Source: Mycoplasma sp. (ex Biomphalaria glabrata) (GTDB lineage Bacteria; Bacillota_I; Bacilli_A; Mycoplasmatales; GCF-1484045). Taken from it: DNA of 52,511 nt. Shown here one piece after another: positions 43,125-52,511 of the stretch. Location: positions 595,320 through 647,830 of the forward strand of contig NZ_CP013128.1 in the NCBI RefSeq assembly GCF_001484045.1, read 5' to 3'. Each line of letters starts with the position of its first letter. Within the stretch, counting starts at the first letter, position 1. The notes below the pieces were generated by a model. That model saw nothing but the letters and a program-made list of their open reading frames with translations. It searched no databases and was not told where the DNA came from. The translations under genes were made by a program, and so were the position numbers.

Positions 43125-44249
43125 ATGTTAGATATGAGTTTTGGAACAATAATAGTAATAGTAATAATCACAATCGCAGGAATCACAATTTTAATACCAC
43201 TTTCGTTGGTAGGGAAAACAATTTGAAATAGTAAAAAGAACTTGTTTCAACGTGAAGGAGTTAAAGAACCATTAAATTATTTCGCAAATAATAAAGGTCC
43301 ATTAGATAATCCACCAACTATTGTTTCTAAAAATTCTTCTGAAAAATTTTCTTCTCAACCAAAATCAACTCAAATTATCACGCCAGAGCAAAAACCAATG
43401 ACTACTAATTCATTAGAAGAGAGTGATAAAAATACAAATTTTGGCGCGATTGAACCTAATTTAGATAATAGTTTTAAATCTAAATCGAATCCAAATATGC
43501 AACCTAAAATGACAAAGGAAAACATTAATTTACATTACCATCACGATTCTGACGCATTAATTGAATCTAATAAAATTAAAGCTATTCCACAACCAAAGCC
43601 AAAAAAATACAAAGTTAAAACAAAAAAATATCCATTGCATAATCGTTTAGCATGATGAAAATTTGATGATATGGAAACTGGTAAAAATGAAGGTGTAGAT
43701 GATGTAAATCTAGATTTTTCTAATAAAAAGATTGATGATTATCAATTAAATGATTTTCAATTTACTAAATTTGATAACGTAAAAGGTAGTTCAATCAAAG
43801 ATAATGAATCCATCAAAACAATTAAACCAAAGAGAGTGAAAAAAAATCGCATTAAAAAATTAAAAGTGCAAATTTTACAACATCACCCAACTGAACAACC
43901 AATGGAAGATATGAATAAAATTAATTCAATCAAAGATATAAGTAATCAAGAAATGATTAAAATTAATTTGATTTCTAAAATTATCAAAAATGCTATTAAT
44001 AACCGTCCAAAAAGAGCAGCTGTCAAAAAACATGCTAAAAAAGTAGTTAAAACAACTAAAAAAGCGACAAAAAAACAAGTAGAAAAACTATCACTTGTTA
44101 AAAAACCAAAATTAGTAAATAAAAAACCAAAAATTACAATTACTAAATCAAAACCTACTGCTAAAAAAACAAAACCAACTTCAAAAAAACTAAAACGCAC
44201 GCCAAAGAAAGTTTCAATACCTGGTTCTAAAGGAAAAAAAGTTTTTTAA
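43125..44249 (+). CDS. Membrane-anchored protein with histone-H1-like lysine-rich tail
   Basis: 374 residues. One N-terminal helix ([20 protein letters not shown]) is followed by a long disordered Asn/Ser/Pro region. The last 80 or so residues are Lys/Thr/Pro-rich with [30 protein letters not shown] and TPKKVSIPG patterns, like histone H1 or bacterial HU-type tails. It would be expected to bind nucleic acid electrostatically at the cytoplasmic membrane face. The family is unknown. TAAAAT at 43113-43118 ends 6 bases before the ATG, suggesting a leaderless mRNA. The stop overlaps the nfo ATG by one base (TAATG). Confidence 0.8.
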
Positions 44250-45126
44250 TGAAAAATCACCATTTATTAATTGGTAGTCATGTTGGTTTTAAAGCACCTA
44301 ATTATTTACTAGGAAGTGTTCAAGAGGCACTATCTTATGGTGCTAACACTTTTATGATTTATACAGGTGCACCGCAAAACAGAAATAGAGTAGCGATTGA
44401 TATCGATAATGTCCGCGAAGCACATGATCTAGCAAAAAAAATGGAATTAATTTTGCAAATGTAGTTGGTCATGGGCCATACATTATAAATTTAGCTTCTA
44501 TTGATAAAGCAAAATTAAGTTTTGCACGTCATTTTTTAATTTCTGAATTAGAAAGAGCAAACCAATTAGGAATTTCTATTTTTGTTGTACATCCCGGTTC
44601 TGCTCTTGATAATCCAAGACAAAATGCTCTTAATAATGCAGCTGAAACAATATCCATCGCTTTAAAAGCGGTTTCAAATATTAAGATAGCGGTCGAAACG
44701 ATGGCTGGTAAAAGTTCTGAAATCGGAAGTAATTTTTCTGAAATTAAAGAAATTTTGGACAAAATTGATATTAGCGTTCGCGATCGTGTTGGAGTGTGCT
44801 TGGATACGTGTCATATTCATGATGCTGGTTATGACTTAACCAATAATTTTGATCATGTAATTAATGAATTTGATAAGGTGATTGGATTAAAAAATATCTT
44901 AGTTGTTCATTTAAATGATTCTAAAAATGATATTAATGCTAAAAAAGATCGACACGAGAATATCGGAAAAGGAAAAATTGGAATCGATGCACTTATGAAA
45001 ATTGTTTATTCTGAACAATTAGCAAATGTTCCAAAAATTTTAGAAACACCTTACATTGATAATAAAGCACCATACAAAGAAGAAATAGATTTGATCAAAT
45101 CATGCGGAATTAACAAAAAGATTTAG
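44249..45126 (+). pseudogene. nfo: Endonuclease IV, frameshifted near codon 62
   Basis: The first frame, starting at the overlapping ATG, gives [20 protein letters not shown] and [14 protein letters not shown] and then reaches TAG at 44462-44464. The -1 frame carries the rest: GHGPYIINLAS, FVVHPGS, VCLDTCHIHDAGYD, HLNDSKND, RHENIGKGKIG and ETPYID, which hold the zinc ligands of AP endonuclease IV. One extra A in the A8 run at 44434-44441 restores [18 protein letters not shown], close to the family consensus. The full product would be about 292 residues. It repairs abasic sites in DNA. It is either inactivated, phase-variable, or a sequencing error; all downstream motifs are intact, which argues against old decay. 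Confidence 0.85.
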
Positions 45127-45211
45127 TAAATTATTTTTACCAAAAAAAGTAGTTTTATAGTTTTAAAAATAATAAAATAATAGATGTATTAATTAATTTT
45201 TAGGGGGATTA

Positions 45212-47251
45212 ATGTTAAAAACGCACGTCATTAGAATTGATGTTTCATCGCAAAATGAGTTGTTTGAAAAAATTGCTGATAATTTACATGAACATCAAGT
45301 TTTTAGTTGTGACAAAAACATAATTATTAACGCTTACAAAGAGAGAGAAGAACAAGGAACAACAAACCTTGGTGAAGGATTTGCATTTCCACATATTTTA
45401 ATAAATAAAATTAAAGTACCAACTATTTTAATCGTTCAGTTGGAAAATGAAATCATGTATGGTGATTCAAATATTGATTTAGCAATTGTTTTAGCATTTC
45501 CAAAAACAATGGAAGGCGGTGAACATTTAAGAGTAATTTCTAAATATTCAGAAAAATTGCTAGATGAAAAATTTTTAAAAAATCTAAGAAAAGCAAAACC
45601 TGCACAATTAAAAAAAGAATTAACAGATTTCAATAAACATATTTTATCAACCAATGAAGAAAAAATAACTCATCATGAATCAACATTAGCTGATAAAAAT
45701 GCTGAATATAAAGTTGTTGCAATTTCAAGTTGCCCAACTGGTATTGCTCATACGCATTTAGCTGCGGATGCTTTAACAAAGGCAGCTAAGGAATTGGGAA
45801 TTGGATTTAAAATTGAACGCCAAGCTGCAGGAGGAACACAAGATCATTTGTCTAGTAAAGAAATTGATGAAGCTGATTATGTTTTATTTGCAGTTGGAAA
45901 AGATATTGATAAATCTCGTTTTATTGGCAAAAAAACCATGGAAATTGGGATAGGTGAATCAATTAAAAATCCAAAGAAAACACTTAAAGACTTACCTGAA
46001 AAAGCAACAGTTTATGCGGCAAAAAAAGGCGAAAAAGCAAATGATAACTCAAATCTTGTAAAACCGGGGGTTAAATTACGCCACCGTAACCCAGTGATGA
46101 ATGCCTTAATGAATGGGTTAAGTTATATGATTCCTATCGTTATTACTGGTGGATTATTATTAGCAATTGGTATTGGACTTGGATTATTAACTTCAGGTCA
46201 ATCTGATCCAACTAAAATTCCACACACTAACTTTTTCTGAGTTGTGCAAAGTGTTGGTGGTGCTGCCTTTACCATCATGATTCCAGTTCTTGGAGCATAT
46301 ATTGCTTATGCAATCGGTGATAGACCAGCTTTAACTCCTGGTTTTATTCTTTCTTTCCTATTAAATATTGGTCCAGATAGCACGGGACACAATTATGCTT
46401 TGTGAAATTGAGAAAGTTTATCTTTTGGTGTCACAGGGCAATCAGCATTAGGATTTTTTGGAGCGATAGCGGCAGGATTACTTTGTGGATATTCTGCTAA
46501 ATTTTTATCTTCTTTAAAATATCCAAAGGCGGTTCGTAATTTAGTACCATTGATGTTTATCCCGTTAGTAACAACATTCGGAATTTGATTGTTGTTCTCA
46601 TTTGGAGGATATTTGCCTTTATACTATTTATCAGTTGGTTTACAAGATTTAATAAATACATTAGTATCTCATAATTTATTTTGAATTATGGGAGTGGTTT
46701 TAGGATTAATGATTACTTTTGATATGGGGGGTCCTGTTAATAAAATTGCGATGTTTATTGCGATTGGAGAACTTGGTCATCAGCAATATCTATTAATGGG
46801 AGCAAACGGTGTTGCAATTGCCACACCACCTATTGGAATGGCATTTGGTGTATTAATGTCAAACTTAATTCGTAGAAATCAACCCGAAACCGAAAAAGAA
46901 CTAGCTAAAACTGCTGCTATTTTAGGAACGTTTGGAATAACAGAAGGAGCAATACCATTTGTTATTAAAAATCCTCGCTTGATTATCGCAAATCTTGCAG
47001 GAGGAGCTGTTGGCGGCGGAATAGCTGGTTTAGCGAAAATTGGAAATCTTGTTGGTCACGGAGGAATAATCGTTTGATTATTAGGAGCCGTAGGGCATCA
47101 ACCAGATGGAGCAACTGCTCTAAGTGATAATTATACTTATGGATTAATTTACATTCTTGCTTTGTTGGCTGGTTCTTTAACAACTGGATTAATCTACATG
47201 TTTATGTATAAACCATCAGAAGATAAAAACTTAGCAACAGTACTGGATTAA
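45212..47251 (+). CDS. fruA: PTS fructose-type transporter, fused EIIABC
   Basis: 679 residues. EIIA with active-site H61 (GEGFAFPHIL), EIIB with phospho-accepting C174 (SSCPTGIAHTHLAAD), and EIIC with eight or more membrane helices (LSYMIPIVITGGLLLAIGIG; FDMGGPVNKIA; FGITEGAIPF). It imports and phosphorylates fructose or a related hexose such as mannose. A strong AGGGGGAT lies 6 bases before the ATG. ManA follows 4 bases after the stop, which makes mannose a plausible substrate or shared pathway. Substrate assignment beyond the fructose/mannitol class is an inference. Confidence 0.93.
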
Positions 47252-47255
47252 TAAC

Positions 47256-48212
47256 ATGATTAAAATAATGCCATATATTGTCGAAAAACCATGGGGAGGA
47301 ACTATTCTTCGTGATAAACTCAAATTGCCAACAACTTCTGAGCAAGTTGGAGAGTTATGAATTACGTCAGCAATTGATGGTTTTGAATCAATTTGTCAAG
47401 GGCACAAGAATGTCATAAATAAGAAAAAACTAAGTCTTGTTTGAGAAAAGTATCCTAATTTATTTGGTAATTATCCATCTGAACAATTCCCATTTTTAAT
47501 TAAACTTCTGGATGTTTGTGAAGATTTAAGTGTGCAAGTACACCCTAATGATCAAAAAGCTCAATTACTTGAAAACGAACAAAATGGGAAAAATGAAGCA
47601 TGATATATTTTGTCATGTGCTAAAAATAGCAAACTAATTTTAGGAACTAATGCTAAAAATAGGGAAGAATTAGCAATCGCTTTAAGTAATCAGAAATTAG
47701 AACAAAAACTAGTTTACGTTCCAATAAAGCATGGAAATTGTTTTTTTATTGAAGCTGGCACTGTGCACGCATTATTAAAACCATGTACTGTTTATGAAAT
47801 TCAACAAACTTCTACGATTACATATCGCTTATATGATTTTGATAGATTATTTGATGGAATTCCTCGTGAACTACATGTTAATAAATCATTAGAATGCGTT
47901 AAATTTGATCATGTTGCAAAAAAATCTAGAGCCACAAAATTAAGTGGAGGGGTGAAACAAATATTTGATACACCTTATTTTTCATTATTTGAATTAACAA
48001 ATACATTAGATAAACCTAAAAAAATTCCTTTACTTAGTAACTATTTCTTAGTTATTACAAATATTAGCGAAAGTGCAGCAATAATTAACGGGATACAGCT
48101 AGCCCCTGGTGAAACTTGTATCATTACAAAAGATAGTTTAAAAAATACAAAAATCGAATCGAAATGCAAATTATTAATAGCCGCTCCCGCGAATCCTGTT
48201 GTTTCTAAATAA
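47256..48212 (+). CDS. manA: Mannose-6-phosphate isomerase, class I
   Basis: 318 residues. It begins [11 protein letters not shown] after a short extension. Metal ligands are visible in VQVHPNDQ (Q94, H96), KNEAWYIL and [14 protein letters not shown] and FDTPYFS are typical of the short Firmicute type. It interconverts mannose-6-phosphate and fructose-6-phosphate, linking the upstream PTS transporter to glycolysis. The gene is 4 bases after the PTS gene, in one operon, and ends at a strong bidirectional terminator. Confidence 0.94.
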
Positions 48213-48238
48213 AAAAGATGTTTATAAAACATCTTTTT
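48212..48238. terminator. Bidirectional terminator between manA and ispG
   Basis: AAAAAGATGTTT (48212-48223), loop ATA, AAACATCTTTTT (48227-48238). The 12-bp stem begins right at the manA stop and is flanked by T-rich sequence on both strands. Confidence 0.9.
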
Positions 48239-49294
48239 ATTTTTTAAGTAATTATTAACGATTATTTTTAATTCTTTTAGGATATTTTTTTCTTCAACGA
48301 TTTTTACAATCTTTTTGTTAACGTAGATCATTCCTTTTTGATTATTTCCAACTACTGCAATATCTGCATCTTGAGCTTCACCAAGTCCATTAACAGCACA
48401 ACCCATTACAGCAATTTTTACTTTCCCTTTTAGTGTTTCTAAGTATTTATCTAAGTCATTAACCACTTTAAACATATTTTTATATTGGACTCTACCACAC
48501 GTTGGGCAAGAAATTAATTTAGGGATGTTGTTTAGTTCAAAAATGTTTAAGATTTCTTTCGCGACTTTTACTTCTTTTCATGGATCATCACTTAAGGAAA
48601 CGCGAATCGTATCGCCTAATCCATCTTCAATTAATCGACCCAAGGCGTATGCTGATATAGTAGTGCCGCGAATTAAAGGACCAGCTTCAGTTATTCCGAG
48701 GTGAAGTGGGTAAGAAATTTTTTTAGCAAGTTCACGATATGATTCTATTGATAAAATTGGGTCTGTCGATTTAACTGATACAGCGATATTTGTAAAATTT
48801 TCCTTTTCCAAAATTTCAATATGTCTTAATGCAGCTTCAACCATTGCTTCTTTTGTCATGCCATATTTTTGCATTAAATCTTTTGGTAAACTACCTGAAT
48901 TAACACCTATTCTAATTGGAATATTTTTTTCTTTACATGCTGTAATAATTTTTTTAACTTCCTCGGGATTTGTTATATTTCCAGGGTTTATTCTAATTTT
49001 GTGAACACCATGTTCAATTACTATTAATGCTAATGAGTGCATGTAATGAATATCTGCAATAACTGGAATTTTTACTTTTGGAATAATGTGCTTAAAAGCA
49101 TGCGCATCTTCTTCATCAAGAACAGCAATACGAATCAATTCGCATCCTAAATCAGCAAGATTGTTTACTAGCTTAATGGTTTCATCAACTCTTTTAGCCG
49201 GAATATTAGTCATTGACTGAATAATCACTCGGTTTTGTCCACCGATTTGAACGTCCTTTATAAAAATTGGTTTTGTACTTGTTCTTTTTGTCAT
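48237..49294 (-). CDS. ispG: 4-hydroxy-3-methylbut-2-enyl-diphosphate synthase (IspG/GcpE)
   Basis: About 352 residues if it ends at the expected TAA. Motifs: GGQNRVIIQSMTN at the N-terminus, HKIRINPGN, and GITEAGP in the TIM barrel; the 4Fe-4S site is C263-P-T-C266 and C299 (GCAVNG), with E306 as the further ligand. It performs the penultimate step of the MEP isoprenoid pathway and needs flavodoxin or ferredoxin. As the bases stand, the frame misses the TAA by one position at an A6 run (plus-strand T6, 48240-48245) and would run antisense through manA to about 48041. I annotate the likely end. TATAAT at 49301-49306 (minus) lies 6 bases before the ATG, so the mRNA may be leaderless. Confidence 0.88.
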
Positions 49295-49300
49295 GTTTAA

Positions 49301-49306
49301 ATTATA
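49301..49306 (-). promoter_or_regulatory. -10 box of ispG, positioned for a leaderless transcript
   Basis: On the minus strand TATAAT is followed by 6 bases (TTAAAC) and then the ispG ATG. No Shine-Dalgarno is possible in this space. Confidence 0.55.
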
Positions 49307-49363
49307 TAAACATATTTATAGTTAAATACATATTTTCTTTATACATAAAAGTAAAAGTAGGTT

Positions 49364-50118
49364 TTAATTAGAATTATCATTATCATTATTTGTTATTTTT
49401 ATAAATTGTTGAATTGATATTAATTGTTCAATTGAAAGTTTGCAAATTGCTCTCTGTTCAAAGGGTTCCATGTTTTCAAATCCTATATGTTTGGCAAATC
49501 GATTTCTAATTTCTGATATTGAATATAATAATTTATCTATTAATTTTGATAAATCGTCAGATTTTTTAGCAAAATGCTTGATGCTTGAATTGAAGTCATT
49601 ATTTAAAGTATCTTGAAAAATGTCTCTTGCTTTTCTAAAAGCTTCCGAATAATAACCTTCATTATATAGATTAATAGCATCTTGATATTTATCAATAATT
49701 TTTAAGTTAGGTTCTTTTTCAATTATTTCAATTTTTATTTCGTAAAGATTTTTTTCAATTAATTCAATTAGTTCTAATTTAAATCAATAGTCTCACATTT
49801 TTAATTCTTTTTCATTTTTTCATCCAGTAAAACTGTCTTCAAATTTGATAAGTGCAGAAAATCTTTCATAACGTGCTCTAAAAGCTTCTGTTAAATTTTT
49901 TGTTTTTTAATAGGTTCTAGAGAAACATAATTATATTTTTTACTTTTATTAATATTTCCTGTTTTTTCAATTAAAATATCGATATATCCCCTTAATTCTA
50001 AGTAAATATTTTGATAATTTTCGTTTGACTCCTTGAATGCATTAAGTTTAGAACTTCATAGATCATTTTGATGATCAATTTCTGTATATATATTTAGTAA
50101 TTCAATTATTTTTTCCAT
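49364..50118 (-). pseudogene. HEPN/Abi-like protein, frameshifted
   Basis: The minus-strand ATG at 50116-50118 opens a frame of about 75 codons that stops at TAA near 49893. The adjacent frame carries on to TAA at 49364-49366. One extra A in either A6 run (plus-strand T6 at 49896-49901 or 49903-49908) gives one protein of about 251 residues. It is helical and charged. Near the C-terminus SISEIRNRFAKHIGFENM contains R-N-x4-H (codons 49487-49507), the R-x4-6-H RNase motif of HEPN domains as found in abortive-infection (Abi) C-terminal families. A role as RNase toxin or phage defence is inferred. The identification is by one motif and helical context. There is no terminator between it and ispG. 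Confidence 0.6.
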
Positions 50119-50268
50119 ATTTTATCCAATGTGAATTTAATATATATATATTTTATATGCTATTCTCAATTTATTTAAAATATATTTTATTTTAATACGG
50201 ATTTATGGTATATTTAGTCAATATTATTAGAAAATAAAATAATAATTTTTCTTATTTAATGATAATGG

Positions 50269-50274
50269 TATAAT
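50269..50274 (+). promoter_or_regulatory. Extended -10 promoter of rpmG
   Basis: TGGTATAAT, a TATAAT with an upstream TG, lies 43 bases before the rpmG ATG. The 198-base gap from 50119 holds this promoter, AT-rich filler, and presumably the divergent promoter of the HEPN-like gene. I see no RNA gene in it. Confidence 0.6.
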
Positions 50275-50316
50275 TTAATTTGTTTAATACAAAAAATTTT
50301 AATGAAAGGAATTAAA

Positions 50317-50469
50317 ATGCGTGTAGGAATCACCCTAAGATGTACAAAATGTAACGAAGAAAATTATAGAGTAATGAAAAATAAAAAAACTCACCCAGAC
50401 CGTATTGAAGTTCAAAAATATTGTCCAAAATGTAATGCTAAAACTCTTCACAAAGAAAAAAATAATTAA
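50317..50469 (+). CDS. rpmG: 50S ribosomal protein L33, zinc-binding form
   Basis: 50 residues. MRVGITLRCTKC is the L33 start, and C-x2-C pairs (CTKC, CPKC) make the zinc ribbon of the C+ form. GAAAGGA lies 7 bases before this ATG. An in-frame ATG at 50302 would add five residues that are not part of the family. An extended -10 is at 50269-50274. The peptidase gene begins 1 base after the stop. Confidence 0.95.
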   Translation: MRVGITLRCTKCNEENYRVMKNKKTHPDRIEVQKYCPKCNAKTLHKEKNN

Positions 50470-50470
50470 T

Positions 50471-51553
50471 ATGAAATTACAAATTATTAGAAATTACTTA
50501 AGCGAAAATAATATCGATGCTTTGTTGATTTCTAGTTCTATTTCGCGTTATTGATTAACAAATTTATCCACATCTGCTGGTTATGTATTTGTTACAGCAA
50601 CGGATAGTTATTATATTTGTGATTCAAGGTATGGTCTATACTTGAAAGAAAACAATAAAGTTGTAGATCATATTATTATCATTGAACGAAGTACAAAAGC
50701 TTATTTAGAGGAAATTAATAAGTTAGTTGAACAATGAAATATAAAATCAATCGCTTTTGAAGGTGAATATTTAATATTTAATGAATATGATGTTTTTGAA
50801 AAAGGATTAAATAATGTAAATTTAGTTTCAGTTAATTCATCTAATTTTAGAATTATTAAAGATGATTACGAAATTAAAAATATTGGTGATGGAGCAAAAG
50901 TTCTTGCATCAGCATATGAGCATATTAAAAATTTTATTCAAATCGGAATGACAGAAATTCAAGTTCGTAATGAGTTAGAAAAATTTATTCAAGAAATTAC
51001 TTATGAAGAACTATCATTTAAAAGTATTGTTGCTTTTGGGCCAAATTCAGCCAAACCACACGCATCACCTTCTAATAATAAATTGAAAGAAAATGACATT
51101 ATTTTAATTGATTTTGGATGCAAAATAAAGGGTTATTGTTGTGATATGACACGAGTTTTCTTTATAAATGAACCGAACCCGAAATTAGTTGAAATTTTTA
51201 ATATAGTTTTAGAAGCAAATAAATTAGGTATTTCAATTGCTAATAAAGGAACTAGAGCTTGTGATGTTTATCAACATGTTTTTGATTTTATTGCTTCAAA
51301 AGGGTATGGTGATAATTTCACTCACGGATTAGGACATGGTCTTGGAGTTGAAATTCACGAAAATCCAAGATTTACGTCAGCTGATCCAACATTCCTTGAT
51401 AACAAAATGGTCGGAACAATCGAACCCGGTATTTATTTAGAAGGAATTGGTGGTGTTCGCATTGAAGATGATATTGTAATTAATAATTGTAATGCAATCG
51501 TTTTAACAAGTGATGCATCAAAAGAATTAACAATATTGAAGAAGGAAATTTAA
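50471..51553 (+). CDS. pepP: Xaa-Pro aminopeptidase, M24B family
   Basis: 360 residues. The N-terminal creatinase-like domain is followed by the pita-bread catalytic domain. Metal ligands are in LIDFGCKIKGYCCDMTR (two Asp), HGLGHGLGVEIHE (His) and GTIEPGIYLEGIGGVRIEDD (two Glu). It removes N-terminal residues before proline from peptides, useful for an organism that lives on host peptides. It starts 1 base after the rpmG stop, without its own Shine-Dalgarno. The pepP-efp order is common in Gram-positive relatives. Confidence 0.95.
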
Positions 51554-51591
51554 AATCTATAATAATATAGATTAAATGAATAGAGGAAAAT

Positions 51592-52149
51592 ATGATAAAC
51601 GTAAATGATTTTAAACCTGGGATAACATTTGAAATGGATGGAGGAATCTTTATGGTTCTTGAATCTCAACATTCTCAATCAGGTAGAGGACAAGCTCACG
51701 TAAAAGCTAAATTAAAAAATTTAAGAACTGGATCTAATATTTCTTATACCTTTACAGGTGGAGATAAAGTTAAACCAGCTTTCATTGATCGTAAAAAAAT
51801 GAATTACCTATATAATGATGGTCAAATTTATTACTTCATGGATAATGAAACATACGAACAAATTGAAATCGATGCAAAACGTATGGAATGAAATAAAAAT
51901 TTCTTAAAAGAAGGAAACAACGTTGAAATAACAACATATAACTCTGAAATTTTAGGAGTTGTTTTACCATTGCGTGTTGAATTAACAGTAGCAGAAGCAG
52001 AAGATGCTGTAAAAGGAAACTCAACAAGTAATCCTCAAAAATCTGCAGTTCTAGAAACTGGTTATAAAATTCAAGTTCCTATTTTTATTAAATCTGGCGA
52101 GAAAGTAATTGTAGACACTGTTGATGGCGTTTACGTGTCTCGTGCTTAG
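51592..52149 (+). CDS. efp: Translation elongation factor P
   Basis: 185 residues, three-domain KOW/OB protein. NLRTGSNISYTFTGGDKV is the conserved domain I end. The functional loop reads SGR32GQAH, so the tip residue is arginine where Bacillus has lysine. EF-P relieves ribosome stalling at consecutive prolines. AGAGGAAAAT precedes the ATG. The gene lies 38 bases after pepP, probably in the same transcript. Ends SRA, short of the usual acidic tail. Confidence 0.96.
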
Positions 52150-52166
52150 TAAGTTAGTTACTATAT

Positions 52167-52511
52167 ATGGCAAACTTATTAATTAGTAATGCGCGCATTG
52201 TAACATTACATAGCGTTATTCATGGTTCTATTTTTGTTAAAGATGGAATTATTCAAGAGATTTCTCAAGAACCGATTCGTGTTGATCACTGCCACGAAAT
52301 TGATGCTAAAAATAATTTAGTTTTTCCTGGTTTTATCGATATTCAAAATAACGGAATGTTAGGACATGATTTTTTGTATGCGACAATAGAAGAATTAGAG
52401 GAAATTTGCAAATTTAATTTAAAAGCTGGTGTAACGATGGTTGTTCCAACCATTATTACAGACTCATACAAAAATCACATTAAAGCTTTAAAAAGAATTG
52501 CAAATTATTAT
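52167..52511 (+). CDS. nagA: N-acetylglucosamine-6-phosphate deacetylase, N-terminal part
   Basis: 115 codons are present before the window ends. ANLLISNARIVTLHSVIHGS and the amidohydrolase motif VFPGFIDIQNNGMLGHDF match NagA. The Q-x-N-G at the first metal site, where many amidohydrolases have HxH, is also seen in E. coli-type NagA, so it is not a defect. The enzyme makes glucosamine-6-phosphate from GlcNAc-6-phosphate. The ATG is 17 bases after the efp stop and lacks a strong Shine-Dalgarno. Confidence 0.88.
   Translation, partial: MANLLISNARIVTLHSVIHGSIFVKDGIIQEISQEPIRVDHCHEIDAKNNLVFPGFIDIQNNGMLGHDFLYATIEELEEICKFNLKAGVTMVVPTIITDSYKNHIKALKRIANYY

Noticed and set aside
43946-44200. Minus-strand Phe-rich open frame inside the lysine-rich gene
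   Set aside because: It is the complement of AAA/AAG-rich codons, which gives Phe/Leu-rich shadows. There are no expression signals.
48041-48236. Antisense extension of the IspG frame through the terminator into manA
   Set aside because: The added residues do not belong to IspG, they run through a strong bidirectional terminator and oppose a complete manA. A one-base shift restores a TAA at the expected family end.
1-52511. CRISPR array, rRNA genes, intact insertion sequence or replication origin
   Set aside because: No regularly spaced direct repeats, rRNA segments, full transposase or DnaA-box cluster could be seen on either strand. The only tandem repeats are protein-level.

Overview
The window comes from a Mollicute (Mycoplasma-type) chromosome. 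It is very AT-rich, and almost every long gene must be read with UGA as tryptophan: Lon, ValS, GlyRS, RpoD and others carry in-frame TGA at tryptophan positions. The order DUF3196 protein - tig - lon matches what I recall of MG237-MG238-MG239 in the Mycoplasma genitalium/pneumoniae group, so that clade is a reasonable guess. No species is claimed.

Layout. 1-4548: the 3' part of a giant protein with at least 18 divergent repeats of about 60 residues, whose frame breaks at an A6 run that is also a perfect A AAA AAG slippery site. 4614-6530: a secreted or membrane-anchored surface-type protein. 6571-6647: tRNA-Arg(TCT). 6728-14638: a protein quality and translation block (DUF3196 protein, trigger factor, Lon, EngB, ValRS). 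14651-15699: a degenerate ComEC. 15674-17182: a membrane protein and, convergent to it, ribosomal protein S20. 17346-22012: four tightly coupled ORFs ending in a two-domain nuclease (Cas4-like PD-(D/E)XK plus DUF2779/DEDD exonuclease), then a K+ channel overlapping an LtrA-like protein. 22062-25059: Fmt with two S-component-like membrane proteins. 25145-33957: LepA, a degenerate Fic-like protein, two envelope proteins, HemW, PhoH, a C39-peptidase-like membrane protein, and YbeY.

33958-36130 is an accessory island between ybeY and a small ORF preceding era. It has a 567-residue ABC-type ATPase with an uncharacterised C-terminal domain, its own terminator, and an IS3 OrfA-like remnant. 36134-43068 returns to core information genes (Era, RecO, GlyRS, DnaG, RpoD, TrmK). 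43125-45126 has a membrane-anchored protein with a histone-H1-like lysine tail, and endonuclease IV. 45212-48212 is a fructose/mannose module (PTS EIIABC and ManA). On the minus strand are IspG and a HEPN/Abi-like protein. The window closes with L33, an Xaa-Pro peptidase, EF-P and the start of NagA.

Two window-wide patterns stand out. First, five genes (giant repeat protein, comEC, nfo, ispG 3' end, HEPN gene) are each broken or extended by what looks like one base missing from an A/T homopolymer. This is either a sequencing artefact class or homopolymer-driven gene decay or phase variation. Second, many genes have a -10 box placed 6-7 bases before the start codon and no Shine-Dalgarno, which points to frequent leaderless transcripts, while others have clear GGAG-type sites.
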